The notes beneath the pieces are model-generated. The model saw only the letters and a program-made list of their open reading frames with translations. It did no database searches and was not told the origin of the DNA. DNA of 64,000 bases from Flavobacterium frigidimaris (GTDB lineage: Bacteria; Bacteroidota; Bacteroidia; Flavobacteriales; Flavobacteriaceae), in NCBI GenBank assembly GCA_900129595.1, contig FQWG01000005.1, positions 124,001 to 188,000 of the forward strand, written 5' to 3'. A program made the position numbers and the translations under genes. Below are positions 1 to 8,416 of the stretch, piece by piece. Position 1 is the first letter of the stretch. Each line of letters begins with the position of its first letter.

Positions 1-28
1 ATATCAAGTCATATTTTAATCATAGACC

Positions 29-42
29 AAGGTTTCAACCTT
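29..42. repeat. Dispersed palindrome, copy 1
   Basis: A 14-bp inverted repeat with 6-bp arms AAGGTT/AACCTT around TC. The flank reads CATAGACC, the reverse complement of the GGCTATG flank of the copy at 119-136, so the two copies are in opposite orientation. It resembles intergenic palindromes common in Flavobacterium; the family assignment is from memory. Confidence 0.5.
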
Positions 43-118
43 AAGATCGTATGATAAATGGATAATAACGCAAGATAAACACATTGTGGTAAAATATAAC
101 GTGTTAAGCATTGCGTTC

Positions 119-136
119 CAACGGTTTCAACCGTTG
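119..136. repeat. Dispersed palindrome, copy 2
   Basis: An 18-bp inverted repeat with perfect 8-bp arms CAACGGTT/AACCGTTG around TC, followed by GGCTATG. It shares the GGTTTCAACC core with positions 31-40. The rest of 1-344 is AT-rich and I see no convincing gene there: the 62-codon open frame at 86-274 crosses this repeat and has no recognisable motif. Confidence 0.55.
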
Positions 137-344
137 GCTATGTTTACAAACTTTGACAAAGGTGATTACTATGTGATTAATTCAAAGTTGAGCTATGTCT
201 GTATGTGTTTAAAAAGGCGTCCAATAAATTTCCGCCTTTTCGAACAAAACACAAGACTTTTGGCTCTTTCCTGATCCATCAAATCATCGCAACTTTGTAC
301 TATGATAATTGAAAATTTATTATCAAAACTTAATAATATAAAAT

Positions 345-851
345 ATGTCTAAAGTCGCAAAATTCGTAGTAATCATAAATGATAATGTGGTTTGGATGGA
401 AGAAAAAGCACTAAAATTCTATTCCCATTTATTTGGTTCTGCTAAAGAAACAGGGGAGAAGTATGCAGCAGAAAATCTTTCAAGTCAGAAATTATTCAAA
501 ATACAGAATGATTTTTCAATCGAAGTATTGATGGCTTATGAAGGAGAAAATCCTTTGTCTTTTATGAAGCTGAATTCCTCCCGATTAACCAATCAAAATT
601 TGGGCGCCAACAAAGCAATTGGCGTGTATCATATCATTTATTTTAATCCCGAAGATTTAATCGCACTTTTTAAGCGTGCCCAAGAAGTAGCTTTGCAAAG
701 GAAACACGATTTGATTTGGGTAAAAGCTTTTGAGATAGATACTGTTTTAATAGAAACTTTGAAATCTTTGAATTATCAGGAATTCAATTTTGAAAACGAT
801 AGTACAATCGACACAGATCAAAAACAGCTTTACTTTAAGAAATCAGTTTAG
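345..851 (+). CDS. GNAT-like acetyltransferase family protein
   Basis: A 168-residue protein with the strand/helix order of a GNAT N-acetyltransferase. A hydrophobic strand ends in an EVLMAYEGENPLSFMKLN hairpin, a central HIIYFNPEDLIALFKRAQ segment resembles the acetyl-CoA-binding strand and helix, and a C-terminal LKSLNYQEFNF matches the usual 'GF...' end. The canonical Q/RxxGxG/A acetyl-CoA loop is not clear, so the fold call is tentative and the substrate unknown. It starts at an ATG after an AT-rich leader. Its 3' end overlaps the convergent phosphoesterase gene by 9 bp. It is probably transcribed alone. Confidence 0.6.
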   Translation: MSKVAKFVVIINDNVVWMEEKALKFYSHLFGSAKETGEKYAAENLSSQKLFKIQNDFSIEVLMAYEGENPLSFMKLNSSRLTNQNLGANKAIGVYHIIYFNPEDLIALFKRAQEVALQRKHDLIWVKAFEIDTVLIETLKSLNYQEFNFENDSTIDTDQKQLYFKKSV

Positions 852-1478
852 TTTTATCTTAATAACCTCATCATTTGCAATGGCATACACAATGTCATTT
901 TGTTGAGGTTTTAAAATGTGTTTTCCTGTAAATTCGCCAAAAGCAGCCAGGATCATTTGATTTTCTTTCTGAAAAAAGCAAGGCAGTTTTAAAGATTGCG
1001 CACCAGATCCACGCAGCATAATTCCAGGGTGAATATGTCCTGAAAAGTTAAAGAACCCTTCTTTAATTGTGGGATGATGTGTTAATAAAAAGCTGTCAAT
1101 TTCCAGAGATTCCAGAACATCAATATCAAGTTGATTATAGTGTTTTTTATCTATAATGTCATGATTTCCTGAAATGAGGATAATAGTATTGGTACAGCAT
1201 TCTACCCATTTTTCGAATAAATCCCATTCTTTATTTTTAGAACTATGAAATAAATCTCCCAGAAAAATAATCTTTTCAGGTTTAAAATTTTCCACAATTT
1301 CGGTCAAACGTTTAAAATTTTCAGAAACTACATTATTTGGAATTGCTACGCCATGTTTTCTAAAATGTGATACTTTACCCAAATGCACATCAGAGATCAG
1401 AAGCAATTTTCTGGTTTTCCAAAATAAAGCCCCGCTTGGATGCAAAATAAATGTCTGATTTTGTATTGTAATCGTCAT
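843..1478 (-). CDS. pdeM: Ligase-associated DNA damage response endonuclease PdeM
   Basis: A 211-residue calcineurin-like metallophosphoesterase of the ligase-associated type. All metal-binding blocks are present: SDVHLGK (D30, H32), FLGDLFHS (G74-D75), SGNHD (104-107), THHP (H134/H135) and SGHIHPG (147-150). Members of this family sit beside an ATP-dependent DNA ligase, an Lhr-like helicase and a metallo-beta-lactamase exonuclease, as here, and are believed to process DNA ends or nicks in repair. It is the last gene of the minus-strand group: the helicase stop is only 6 bp upstream of its start, so the two are surely co-transcribed. Full length for the family. Confidence 0.92.
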   Translation of the reverse strand: MTITIQNQTFILHPSGALFWKTRKLLLISDVHLGKVSHFRKHGVAIPNNVVSENFKRLTEIVENFKPEKIIFLGDLFHSSKNKEWDLFEKWVECCTNTIILISGNHDIIDKKHYNQLDIDVLESLEIDSFLLTHHPTIKEGFFNFSGHIHPGIMLRGSGAQSLKLPCFFQKENQMILAAFGEFTGKHILKPQQNDIVYAIANDEVIKIKLN

Positions 1479-1484
1479 AAATAT

Positions 1485-3944
1485 TTACTTCATATACGAA
1501 GCAGTCATTTTTTTAATTCGTTCTGCTAATGTTTCGCTGGATAATTTTTCGCGTAATCGATCTGTAATTAAAGGAAAACTAAAAGGTGTAGGTTTCAAAC
1601 ACGGTTTCCAAATAATTTCCTGATTGTTTATTCGTTCCAAAGCCATAATCAAACGGCCTTCTTCCAGCTGATGTTCAAAGGTTTCGCGATATGCTTGCTG
1701 AAACAATAAATTATCAGGCTCATAATCCCTGAAAACTTCAAAGAGCAATTGAGAACCGCTTTGCAAATGTTTTGTTTTGACCATTTTCCCCGGAAAACCT
1801 GTAAAAACCAAACCTGCAATTACGGCAATATCCCTGAATTTGCGTCTTGCCATTTCGGTTGCATTCAGACTTTTTTGCAAATCATGATGCACATATTCTG
1901 TTGAAAATAAATTATTATCCAGAACATTCTGCATATCAATTTCCTGATCAGAAAGTAATTCGAATCCGTAATCATTGTATGCCAGTGAAAAACTGATAGG
2001 CAAAAGTAAACTAATTCTATAAGCCAATAAACTTGCCAGCGCTTCATGCACAAATCGACCTTCAAAAGGATAAAAAATAGCATGATAACCTTCTCTGGTT
2101 TTAAAAGTTTCAATCAAAAACTGATCGTCTCCGGGAACGATAGATTCTTTTCGTTGTCTAGCAAATAAAGGTTGTAATGCTTTGAGTTCCGGTGATAAAT
2201 CATCTGTATTGGCACGGTATAATTCATGACGAAGCAATTCGCTCATTTGTGCCGAAAGCGCCATTCGTCCGCCCATCCAGCTCACAACTTTCGATTTCTT
2301 TTTAGGATTTGCTTTTCGAACCAGAACCTGCATATTTCTAATTCGGAACAACTCGAGCTGTTTTCCAGCGAAGATAAAAGTATCGCCCGGTTTTAATTTC
2401 GATACAAACCATTCTTCGATAGTACCAATATAACCGCCACTCATAAATTTTACATTTACAACAGCATCGCCTACAATAGTTCCAATCTGCATACGGTGAT
2501 GCATAGCAATTAATCTACTGTTGATTTTAAAACGTCCGTCTTCTTCGATTTCTACTTTTTTATATTCGTCGTAAGCTTGCAGACTTTGACTTCCGTTAGA
2601 GATAAAATTCAGTATCCAATTCCAATTTTCTTCCGTGATGGCTTGATAGCAAAATGTTCCTTTAACTTCTTTGAAAATTTCGTCAGGAAGAAATCCATCC
2701 GAAACTGCCAAAGTATTGAGGTATTGTACTAAAACGTCCCAACTGTTTAAATACGGAACTCGATCTTCGATAACATTATTTTCAACCGCTTTTTTTAAGG
2801 CCGAAGCTTCGATTAATTCAATTGCATGTGTCGCCAGAAAATAAATCACACTTTCTTTTCCCGGTTGGTGTCCGCTTCGTCCGGCTCTTTGCAAAAAGCG
2901 TGCAACACCTTTAGGACCGCCAACCTGAATAATAGTTTCTACAGGGGCAAAATCAACCCCAAGATCTAGACTAGAGGTACAAACCACAACTTTTAGTTCT
3001 TCATCTCTAATGGCTTGTTCTACCCAAAGTCGCGTTTCGCGATTTATGCTCCCATGGTGCATCGCCATTTCTCCGGCAAACTCAGGATATTTTTCAAGCA
3101 ATCGCTGAAACCAGATTTCGCAGGCCGAACGAACATTCGTAAATATCAAAGTCGTTTTACTGGCTTTTATAATTTTAGCCACTTCATCAATAAGATGCAA
3201 ACCCATATGTCCGCGCCACGGATACGTTTCCATTTTATCAGGAATAATCGAAATAACTTTTATCTTTTTATGAATCTGAGCCTTTATCAAAACCGAATTA
3301 TTATAGGCTTCAGAATCAACTCCCAAAAGAACTTCCTGTGCCTGCTGCAAATTTCCAATCGTAGCTGAAATTCCCCAAATGCGCATTTTTGGAGCAATAG
3401 TTTTTAGTCGCGATAAAGCCAATTCAGTTTGAACACCTCGTTTTGTACCTAATAATTCGTGCCATTCATCAATAACGATTGCCGTACAATTGCCAAATAT
3501 TTTATCATAGCCTTTTGTTGCCAAAAGCAATTGCAAACTTTCCGGAGTAGTAACCAATAAATCCGGCATTTTTCCTTTTTGCTTGACTCTTTCGCTTGCT
3601 GATGTATCTCCAGACCGAATGCCGACAGTCATTTGGGTTTCTAAATCATTAACCACGCGTTCGGCAGCTTGTTTTATTTCAACCGAAAGTGAACGTAAAG
3701 GCGTAATCCAAATTGCTTTAAGTCCGGGTTTGTGTTTGGTTTTATAATCGGGATTATTTTTTATATAATTGAGAACAATAGGTAACCAGAGCGCATATGT
3801 TTTTCCGCTGCCTGTAGGAGCATTCAGTAAACCATTTTTTCCTTGCAAAAAAGCAGTCCAGGCCTGAGTCTGAAACGGAAACGGTTTCCATCCCTGATTC
3901 TCAAACCAGTCATTTGCTACGGAAAAAAGTTGCTCTCTGTTCAT
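1485..3944 (-). CDS. Ligase-associated DNA damage response DEXH box helicase (Lhr-like)
   Basis: An 819-residue superfamily 2 helicase. Walker A is APTGSGKT (residues 42-49), motif II is DEWH (159-162), motif III appears as ISATIGN, and the C-terminal RecA domain carries QRAGRSGHQPG (motif VI). After the two RecA domains comes a winged-helix and Lhr-core-like region, and the length fits the ligase-associated DEXH helicase family rather than the ~1500-residue full Lhr. The likely role is 3'-5' translocation on single-stranded DNA, unwinding DNA or RNA:DNA during repair with the neighbouring nuclease and ligase. A 279-bp gap containing palindromes separates it from the ligase gene upstream, so it may have its own promoter or be read through. 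Confidence 0.93.
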   Translation of the reverse strand: MNREQLFSVANDWFENQGWKPFPFQTQAWTAFLQGKNGLLNAPTGSGKTYALWLPIVLNYIKNNPDYKTKHKPGLKAIWITPLRSLSVEIKQAAERVVNDLETQMTVGIRSGDTSASERVKQKGKMPDLLVTTPESLQLLLATKGYDKIFGNCTAIVIDEWHELLGTKRGVQTELALSRLKTIAPKMRIWGISATIGNLQQAQEVLLGVDSEAYNNSVLIKAQIHKKIKVISIIPDKMETYPWRGHMGLHLIDEVAKIIKASKTTLIFTNVRSACEIWFQRLLEKYPEFAGEMAMHHGSINRETRLWVEQAIRDEELKVVVCTSSLDLGVDFAPVETIIQVGGPKGVARFLQRAGRSGHQPGKESVIYFLATHAIELIEASALKKAVENNVIEDRVPYLNSWDVLVQYLNTLAVSDGFLPDEIFKEVKGTFCYQAITEENWNWILNFISNGSQSLQAYDEYKKVEIEEDGRFKINSRLIAMHHRMQIGTIVGDAVVNVKFMSGGYIGTIEEWFVSKLKPGDTFIFAGKQLELFRIRNMQVLVRKANPKKKSKVVSWMGGRMALSAQMSELLRHELYRANTDDLSPELKALQPLFARQRKESIVPGDDQFLIETFKTREGYHAIFYPFEGRFVHEALASLLAYRISLLLPISFSLAYNDYGFELLSDQEIDMQNVLDNNLFSTEYVHHDLQKSLNATEMARRKFRDIAVIAGLVFTGFPGKMVKTKHLQSGSQLLFEVFRDYEPDNLLFQQAYRETFEHQLEEGRLIMALERINNQEIIWKPCLKPTPFSFPLITDRLREKLSSETLAERIKKMTASYMK

Positions 3945-4024
3945 TATTTTTTTACCATTAAGATATTAAGGTTCATTAAGTTTTGCTTTTTTAAAGAAAA
4001 CTAAGTAATCTTTTTTTTTAATAA

Positions 4025-4135
4025 GTCCCAGAGGGACATCATATTTAGCTACTAATTAAAAATTAATATATCGCTCCTCTGGAGCTCTTTTTCGCTCATA
4101 TTCATAATTTCTATAAATATTACACTCCTCAGGAG
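4025..4135. repeat. Three short palindromes in the helicase/ligase gap
   Basis: Three inverted repeats: GTCCC-AGA-GGGAC at 4025-4037, GCTCC-TCT-GGAGC at 4073-4085 and CTCC-TCA-GGAG at 4125-4135, with 48- and 52-bp start-to-start spacing. All follow the same TCC-N3-GGA plan. The rest of the 3945-4223 gap is AT-rich and non-coding; 4160-4216 holds degenerate 'aatccg(c/t)' phrases seen in other gaps of the window. Confidence 0.5.
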
Positions 4136-4223
4136 CTTTAAAAACAAGAAATAAAAAATCCGCGCTGATCCGTATTTTTGCTTGCAAATCCGTATGATCC
4201 GAGTGCCATCTCGCAATCCATAA

Positions 4224-5825
4224 CTATAAAATCATACTCTTCAAATCCTCAATAGAATTAGCTTCATCAATTTTCTTATCATGTCGCCATCTTATAATCC
4301 TCGGGAATCTTGTCGCAATACCGCTTTTATGCCTTTTTGAAAGCGCAATTCCTTCAAAACCAATTTCGAAAACCAATTGTGGCGTTACACTTCGAACGGG
4401 ACCAAATCGTTCTAAAGTATTTTTCTTAATCCAATCATCAACCATTCTAAATTCAGCATCGGTTAAACCAGAATACGCTTTCGCAAAAGTTACGAGTTCA
4501 CGTTCGTTATTTTCGTTATTCTGCCAAAGGGCAAAAGTATAATCGGTAAATAAATTTGAACGTCGTCCGTGACCGCGCATGGCGTAGGTGAGGACGGCAT
4601 CAATGACCAAAGGTTCAATTTTCCATTTCCACCAATCTCCTTTTTTTCTTCCTACCAGATAAGGCGAATCTTTTCGTTTGATCATCAAACCCTCGCTTTT
4701 CATTTCGCGGGAACGTAATCTTTCCTCCGTCAATTCTTCCCAGGTTGAAAATTTCGCCCTTTCGGAAAGCTGCAGCGGAATATCATGGTGTTTAATATCT
4801 TCATACAACTGTTCCAATACTATACGTCTTTCTTCAAAAGGAAGATTTCGAATATCCTGACCTTTCCATTCTAATAAATCGTAGGCTTTTATAATGACAG
4901 GTGACTTTTTAAGGATCGCAGCCGAAACGGTTTTTCGCCCGATTCGGGTTTGCAGATCATTAAAAGTTCCAATTTCGTTTTCTATAAAGGGAAGAATTTC
5001 CCCGTCGATTACAGTTCCGTCAGGAATGATTCCAATGAAAGAAGCAAATTCAGGATATTTATCGGTTACCAATTCTTCACCACGGCTCCAGATAAAAATT
5101 TCATTATCACGAATGATGGTTTGCGATCTGATTCCGTCCCATTTATGTTCAGCGCTCCAATCTTCGGGATTTCCTAAATTTGTAGGTTCACCTTCAATAG
5201 GATATGCCAGATAAAACGGAAAAGGTTTTGATAAATAATCGCTGTTTTGTTCGTCTAAAATTAATTCCTGAAAAGTAATGGTGTTCGGATTCCAATCGCC
5301 CATTAATTTATGTGCCAATGAATCTTCATCAATATTTTCAGCTTTAGAAAGAGCGCGCGTCATTAATTTCTGGCTTACACCGATTCGGAAACTTCCGGTA
5401 ATTAATTTGGTAAAAACAAAACGTTCGTAGTAATTAAGGGCCAGCCAGTTTTCGTGCAGATATTCTTTTTTTTCGACATCTGTTTTCTTTTTCAGAGCAA
5501 TAATTTCCTGAAGATATTCGGTTAAACTTTTATCAGAATGTTCTTTTGTAGTCGGGATTACCAATGCAATAGTTTCGGCAAGATCGCCCACAATATGATA
5601 ACTTTCCTCAAATAACCAAAGCGGAATATTGGCCAGTTCATTAGCCCACAATCGCAATAAAGTAGTATTTACAGGTCGGGGAGGACGACGGTGCGAAAGA
5701 ATCGCAATAGTCCAGACTTTGTCTTCATTACTGGCGTTAATAAAATAATTGGTCAAAGCATCTACTTTTACCGAAGTTTTATTAGAACTGTCAAGCGCTT
5801 TTATAAGTTCGGCAAAGTTTTTCAT
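4224..5825 (-). CDS. ATP-dependent DNA ligase
   Basis: A 533-residue ATP-dependent DNA ligase. The N-terminal ~200 residues match the DNA_ligase_A_N helical DNA-binding domain; the nucleotidyltransferase core follows, with the adenylation motif HKWDG (K228 is the AMP-accepting lysine), then a C-terminal OB fold with the EGLMIKRKDSPY and WWKWK motifs. This is the ligase that defines the ligase-associated DNA damage response locus; it seals nicks using ATP and is additional to the essential NAD-dependent LigA, which is not in this window. The ATG start at 5825 fits the family. The neighbouring helicase, phosphoesterase and exonuclease genes on the same strand support a shared repair job. Confidence 0.94.
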   Translation of the reverse strand: MKNFAELIKALDSSNKTSVKVDALTNYFINASNEDKVWTIAILSHRRPPRPVNTTLLRLWANELANIPLWLFEESYHIVGDLAETIALVIPTTKEHSDKSLTEYLQEIIALKKKTDVEKKEYLHENWLALNYYERFVFTKLITGSFRIGVSQKLMTRALSKAENIDEDSLAHKLMGDWNPNTITFQELILDEQNSDYLSKPFPFYLAYPIEGEPTNLGNPEDWSAEHKWDGIRSQTIIRDNEIFIWSRGEELVTDKYPEFASFIGIIPDGTVIDGEILPFIENEIGTFNDLQTRIGRKTVSAAILKKSPVIIKAYDLLEWKGQDIRNLPFEERRIVLEQLYEDIKHHDIPLQLSERAKFSTWEELTEERLRSREMKSEGLMIKRKDSPYLVGRKKGDWWKWKIEPLVIDAVLTYAMRGHGRRSNLFTDYTFALWQNNENNERELVTFAKAYSGLTDAEFRMVDDWIKKNTLERFGPVRSVTPQLVFEIGFEGIALSKRHKSGIATRFPRIIRWRHDKKIDEANSIEDLKSMIL

Positions 5826-6049
5826 GTTTTTGGCATTAAAAGTTATTTGTTAGATGTTAAAAGTTGATCATTATTGAACTTAATTTTTTTTAAACACATA
5901 GAGACATAGCTTTTAATAATCTAAATTAGGCGTTTCACTAATTTGAAATTCACATAGTAATTTGCGTATAAGCTATGTGAAAGAAATGTGTTTCTCTAAA
6001 CAGATAAGAGTATAGATTAAAGAAAAAGACCAAACAGAAAATCTATACT

Positions 6050-7090
6050 CTATTCTCTTTGTTCTATTCTCTCTTCCTCAACATCTCTCTTACTATCCAT
6101 TTCCCCCAATTCCCCTTCATATTGCGTGTGAGCTGTTCGGGCATCGTAACCAATTTCCTGAAGGTATTTCGAGAATATATCCGAATATCCGTGCGTGCAA
6201 ATCACCTTTTCGGCGCCTGTTGCTTTGATGCTTTCCAGTAAACCCGTCCAGTCACAATGATCGCTTAAAGCAAAACCTCTATCTACGGCGCGACGACGTC
6301 TTGCACCGCGAAAAGCCATCCAGCCACTCGCAGAACCTGTAACAAAAGGTGTCATTTTACGAATCCACGTACTCCCGTGTGAGCTTGGCGGAGCAAGGAC
6401 AATGCTGCCCAGTAAATCTTCTTTTTTTGTTGCTGGTGTAACTCTTGTTGTGAGCGGAAAATCGACTAACGGCCGCAAAACTTCAGTCATATTTTCGATG
6501 GCTCCATGCGTGTATATTTTTCCAATATTAGGATCTAAATGTTTTAACAGCCGTTGTGCTTTGCCTAACGAGTATCCAAAGAGAACAGACGTTTTTCCTT
6601 CAGCACGATTTTCTGCCCACCAATTGTTGATGTCGGTCATGACTTCGGCTTGAGGAGCCCATTTAAAAGCAGGTAAACCAAAAGTACATTCGGTGATGAA
6701 AGAATTGCATTTTACTACTTCATAAGGAACAGAAACGCCATCATCTTCGGTTTTATAATCTCCTGTAAAAACCCAGACTTCACCTTTGTATTCAACACGT
6801 ATTTGCGCAGAACCAATCACGTGTCCGGCAGGATGAAGGGAAAATTGTACACCATTTACCGTAAAACTTTCGTTCCAGTCTTTTCCGGTAACATGGATAT
6901 CGCCCAAACGGTGTTTCATAATGGGTACATTGTCATAATGCGTAATGTAATTTTGATGTCCCCAACGCGCATGATCTGCATGTCCGTGTGTAATGATGGC
7001 ATTGGTAACCGGACGCCAAGGATCAAGATATACATCGGCCTGCTGGCAATATATACCTTTGTCGTTGAAAGCTAATAATGGAACTTTCAT
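6050..7090 (-). CDS. Ligase-associated DNA damage response exonuclease (metallo-beta-lactamase fold)
   Basis: A 346-residue metallo-beta-lactamase/beta-CASP-type nuclease related to SNM1/Artemis and CPSF. The zinc motif THGHADH is at residues 34-40, the aspartate motif appears in FTGDYK, and SDHCDW near the C-terminus gives the later metal ligand. Family members act as DNA end-processing nucleases with the ATP-dependent ligase. It is 224 bp upstream of the ligase in the same orientation; that gap is AT-rich with no strong terminator, so all four repair genes may form one transcription unit. The last residues (DSKRDVEEERIEQRE) are a charged tail. Confidence 0.92.
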   Translation of the reverse strand: MKVPLLAFNDKGIYCQQADVYLDPWRPVTNAIITHGHADHARWGHQNYITHYDNVPIMKHRLGDIHVTGKDWNESFTVNGVQFSLHPAGHVIGSAQIRVEYKGEVWVFTGDYKTEDDGVSVPYEVVKCNSFITECTFGLPAFKWAPQAEVMTDINNWWAENRAEGKTSVLFGYSLGKAQRLLKHLDPNIGKIYTHGAIENMTEVLRPLVDFPLTTRVTPATKKEDLLGSIVLAPPSSHGSTWIRKMTPFVTGSASGWMAFRGARRRRAVDRGFALSDHCDWTGLLESIKATGAEKVICTHGYSDIFSKYLQEIGYDARTAHTQYEGELGEMDSKRDVEEERIEQRE

Positions 7091-7097
7091 AACCTGA

Positions 7098-7691
7098 TTA
7101 AGCTATTTGAGTAATTCTGGCACTTTTATATACTGGATGTGCACTCATAAAATAAGATACTTCCTCTTTCATTTTCTCAAAAGATTGTCCGTAGAAATAC
7201 AAGCCTGTTGTCGAATTTCCTTTCCAATATCGGTCAGCAGATTGTAATATATTGGTTCGTTTTGAAATTTCTGACTGAACGAAATGCGCTTTTTCGTCAA
7301 GATTCTCTCCATCAAAATAAATCGCGATTCCCTCATTTTTTCCAAACGGAATTTCCTGATGGGTATTTTCTATAATAATTTTTGAACCTTTTGGAGCGCC
7401 GCAAATTTCAACAAAATTTATAATTTCGTTTAAAACTATTGTACTAATCTCTTTTTTATAAAATTTGACATGGATGTCACAAAAGATAATTTCTCCGGGC
7501 TCTTCTTTAAGTATTCCTCCACCGGAAATTTCACCATAATTATGATCAGATAAGAAATCATGTAGAGGCAACATATAAAGATTTCTTCGGTCTAAAGGAG
7601 AAACTTTATCATTAATCTGAATTACAATATCGTACGGATTTTGAACAGATTCATCACTTTCAAATAAATTAGATATAAATTGTAGTAACAT
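7098..7691 (-). CDS. Uncharacterised protein at the head of the DNA repair locus
   Basis: I do not recognise this family. From the ATG at 7691 it is 197 residues (a 12-residue longer form would start at 7727). There is no signal peptide or membrane segment. The sequence is mixed alpha/beta, with hydrophilic loops, a EISGGGIL turn and a C-terminal SFEKMKEEVSYFMSAHP helix. Its stop lies only 7 bp before the exonuclease start, so the two are very probably co-transcribed and it may belong functionally to the ligase-associated repair system, though nothing in the sequence proves this. Confidence 0.7.
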   Translation of the reverse strand: MLLQFISNLFESDESVQNPYDIVIQINDKVSPLDRRNLYMLPLHDFLSDHNYGEISGGGILKEEPGEIIFCDIHVKFYKKEISTIVLNEIINFVEICGAPKGSKIIIENTHQEIPFGKNEGIAIYFDGENLDEKAHFVQSEISKRTNILQSADRYWKGNSTTGLYFYGQSFEKMKEEVSYFMSAHPVYKSARITQIA

Positions 7692-7938
7692 AGTAATTAG
7701 AGTATTAGTGATAAAATGGATACCCAAAGTTACTGACTGAGCAGACTTTAGAATTTATACTTTTCCCCAAAAATGTTACATGATTTCTAATTTTAGGTAT
7801 TAAAAGATAGCCCAACACGTCAATCTGGGAAACCTATTATGATCGTATTGTGAAAATATATTAGTATAAATCTTACATTATAAAGATTGAACCCTTTAGT
7901 TATATCAAAGGAAATTATAGAATGTTTAAATACCTTAA

Positions 7939-8316
7939 TTATAGTATACTGTCTAAGGTGCTCACCAATTCCTTAAAATTATTAGGTTTGGTAAAAATTT
8001 GAACTGATTCAAATTCTTTGGTTAAATTTTGAAGTACTTCATGTGAATGAGAAGAATAAACGACTACCTGAATTTTACTAAGTTCAGGAACTTTTCGTAA
8101 TTCATGTATAAATTCGGCACCATTTAAATAAGGCATTTGCATATCCAGAAATATAAAATCAGGCAATACGGTGGCCGCTTTTAGGTTGTTAAGCGCTTCC
8201 AGAGCGTTATTGGAAATCGTGGTGATAATATTTTTGTTCAATGAGGCAATTGCTGCAACAAAAAGTTCGCAGTCGTCGTCGTCGTCGTCTACCAATAAAA
8301 TTACTGTATTTTTCAT
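7939..8316 (-). CDS. Single-domain response regulator
   Basis: A 125-residue stand-alone receiver (REC) domain with no output domain. The acidic pocket is made by an unusual run of six aspartates (residues 10-15, encoded by six GAC codons), D58 in FIFLDMQMP is the phospho-acceptor, the T/S position is in VVYSSHS, and the conserved Lys is in IFTKPN. Such CheY/Rcp1-like proteins pass a phosphoryl group between a kinase and another partner. It sits 100 bp downstream of the histidine kinase gene in the same orientation, but the AT-rich gap could hold a separate promoter, so partnership with that kinase is only a guess. Confidence 0.88.
   Translation of the reverse strand: MKNTVILLVDDDDDDCELFVAAIASLNKNIITTISNNALEALNNLKAATVLPDFIFLDMQMPYLNGAEFIHELRKVPELSKIQVVVYSSHSHEVLQNLTKEFESVQIFTKPNNFKELVSTLDSIL
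8272..8289. repeat. (GTC)6 trinucleotide repeat inside the receiver gene
   Basis: Six perfect GTC units on the plus strand, equal to six GAC (Asp) codons in the minus-strand receiver gene. They encode the metal-binding acidic pocket. Slippage here would add or remove single Asp residues without shifting the frame. Confidence 0.85.
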
Positions 8317-8416
8317 TCCATGAAATTATTTTAAAAACCGAACAGTGTAGTTATATAATTTTGTTCAGATGTTATATAATTACACCTATTGTAAATTGAA
8401 CTTACATCAAAGAAAA

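Noticed and set aside
86..274. 62-codon frame at the window start
   Set aside because: It runs through a dispersed palindrome, has no motif and lacks a promoter or coding bias.
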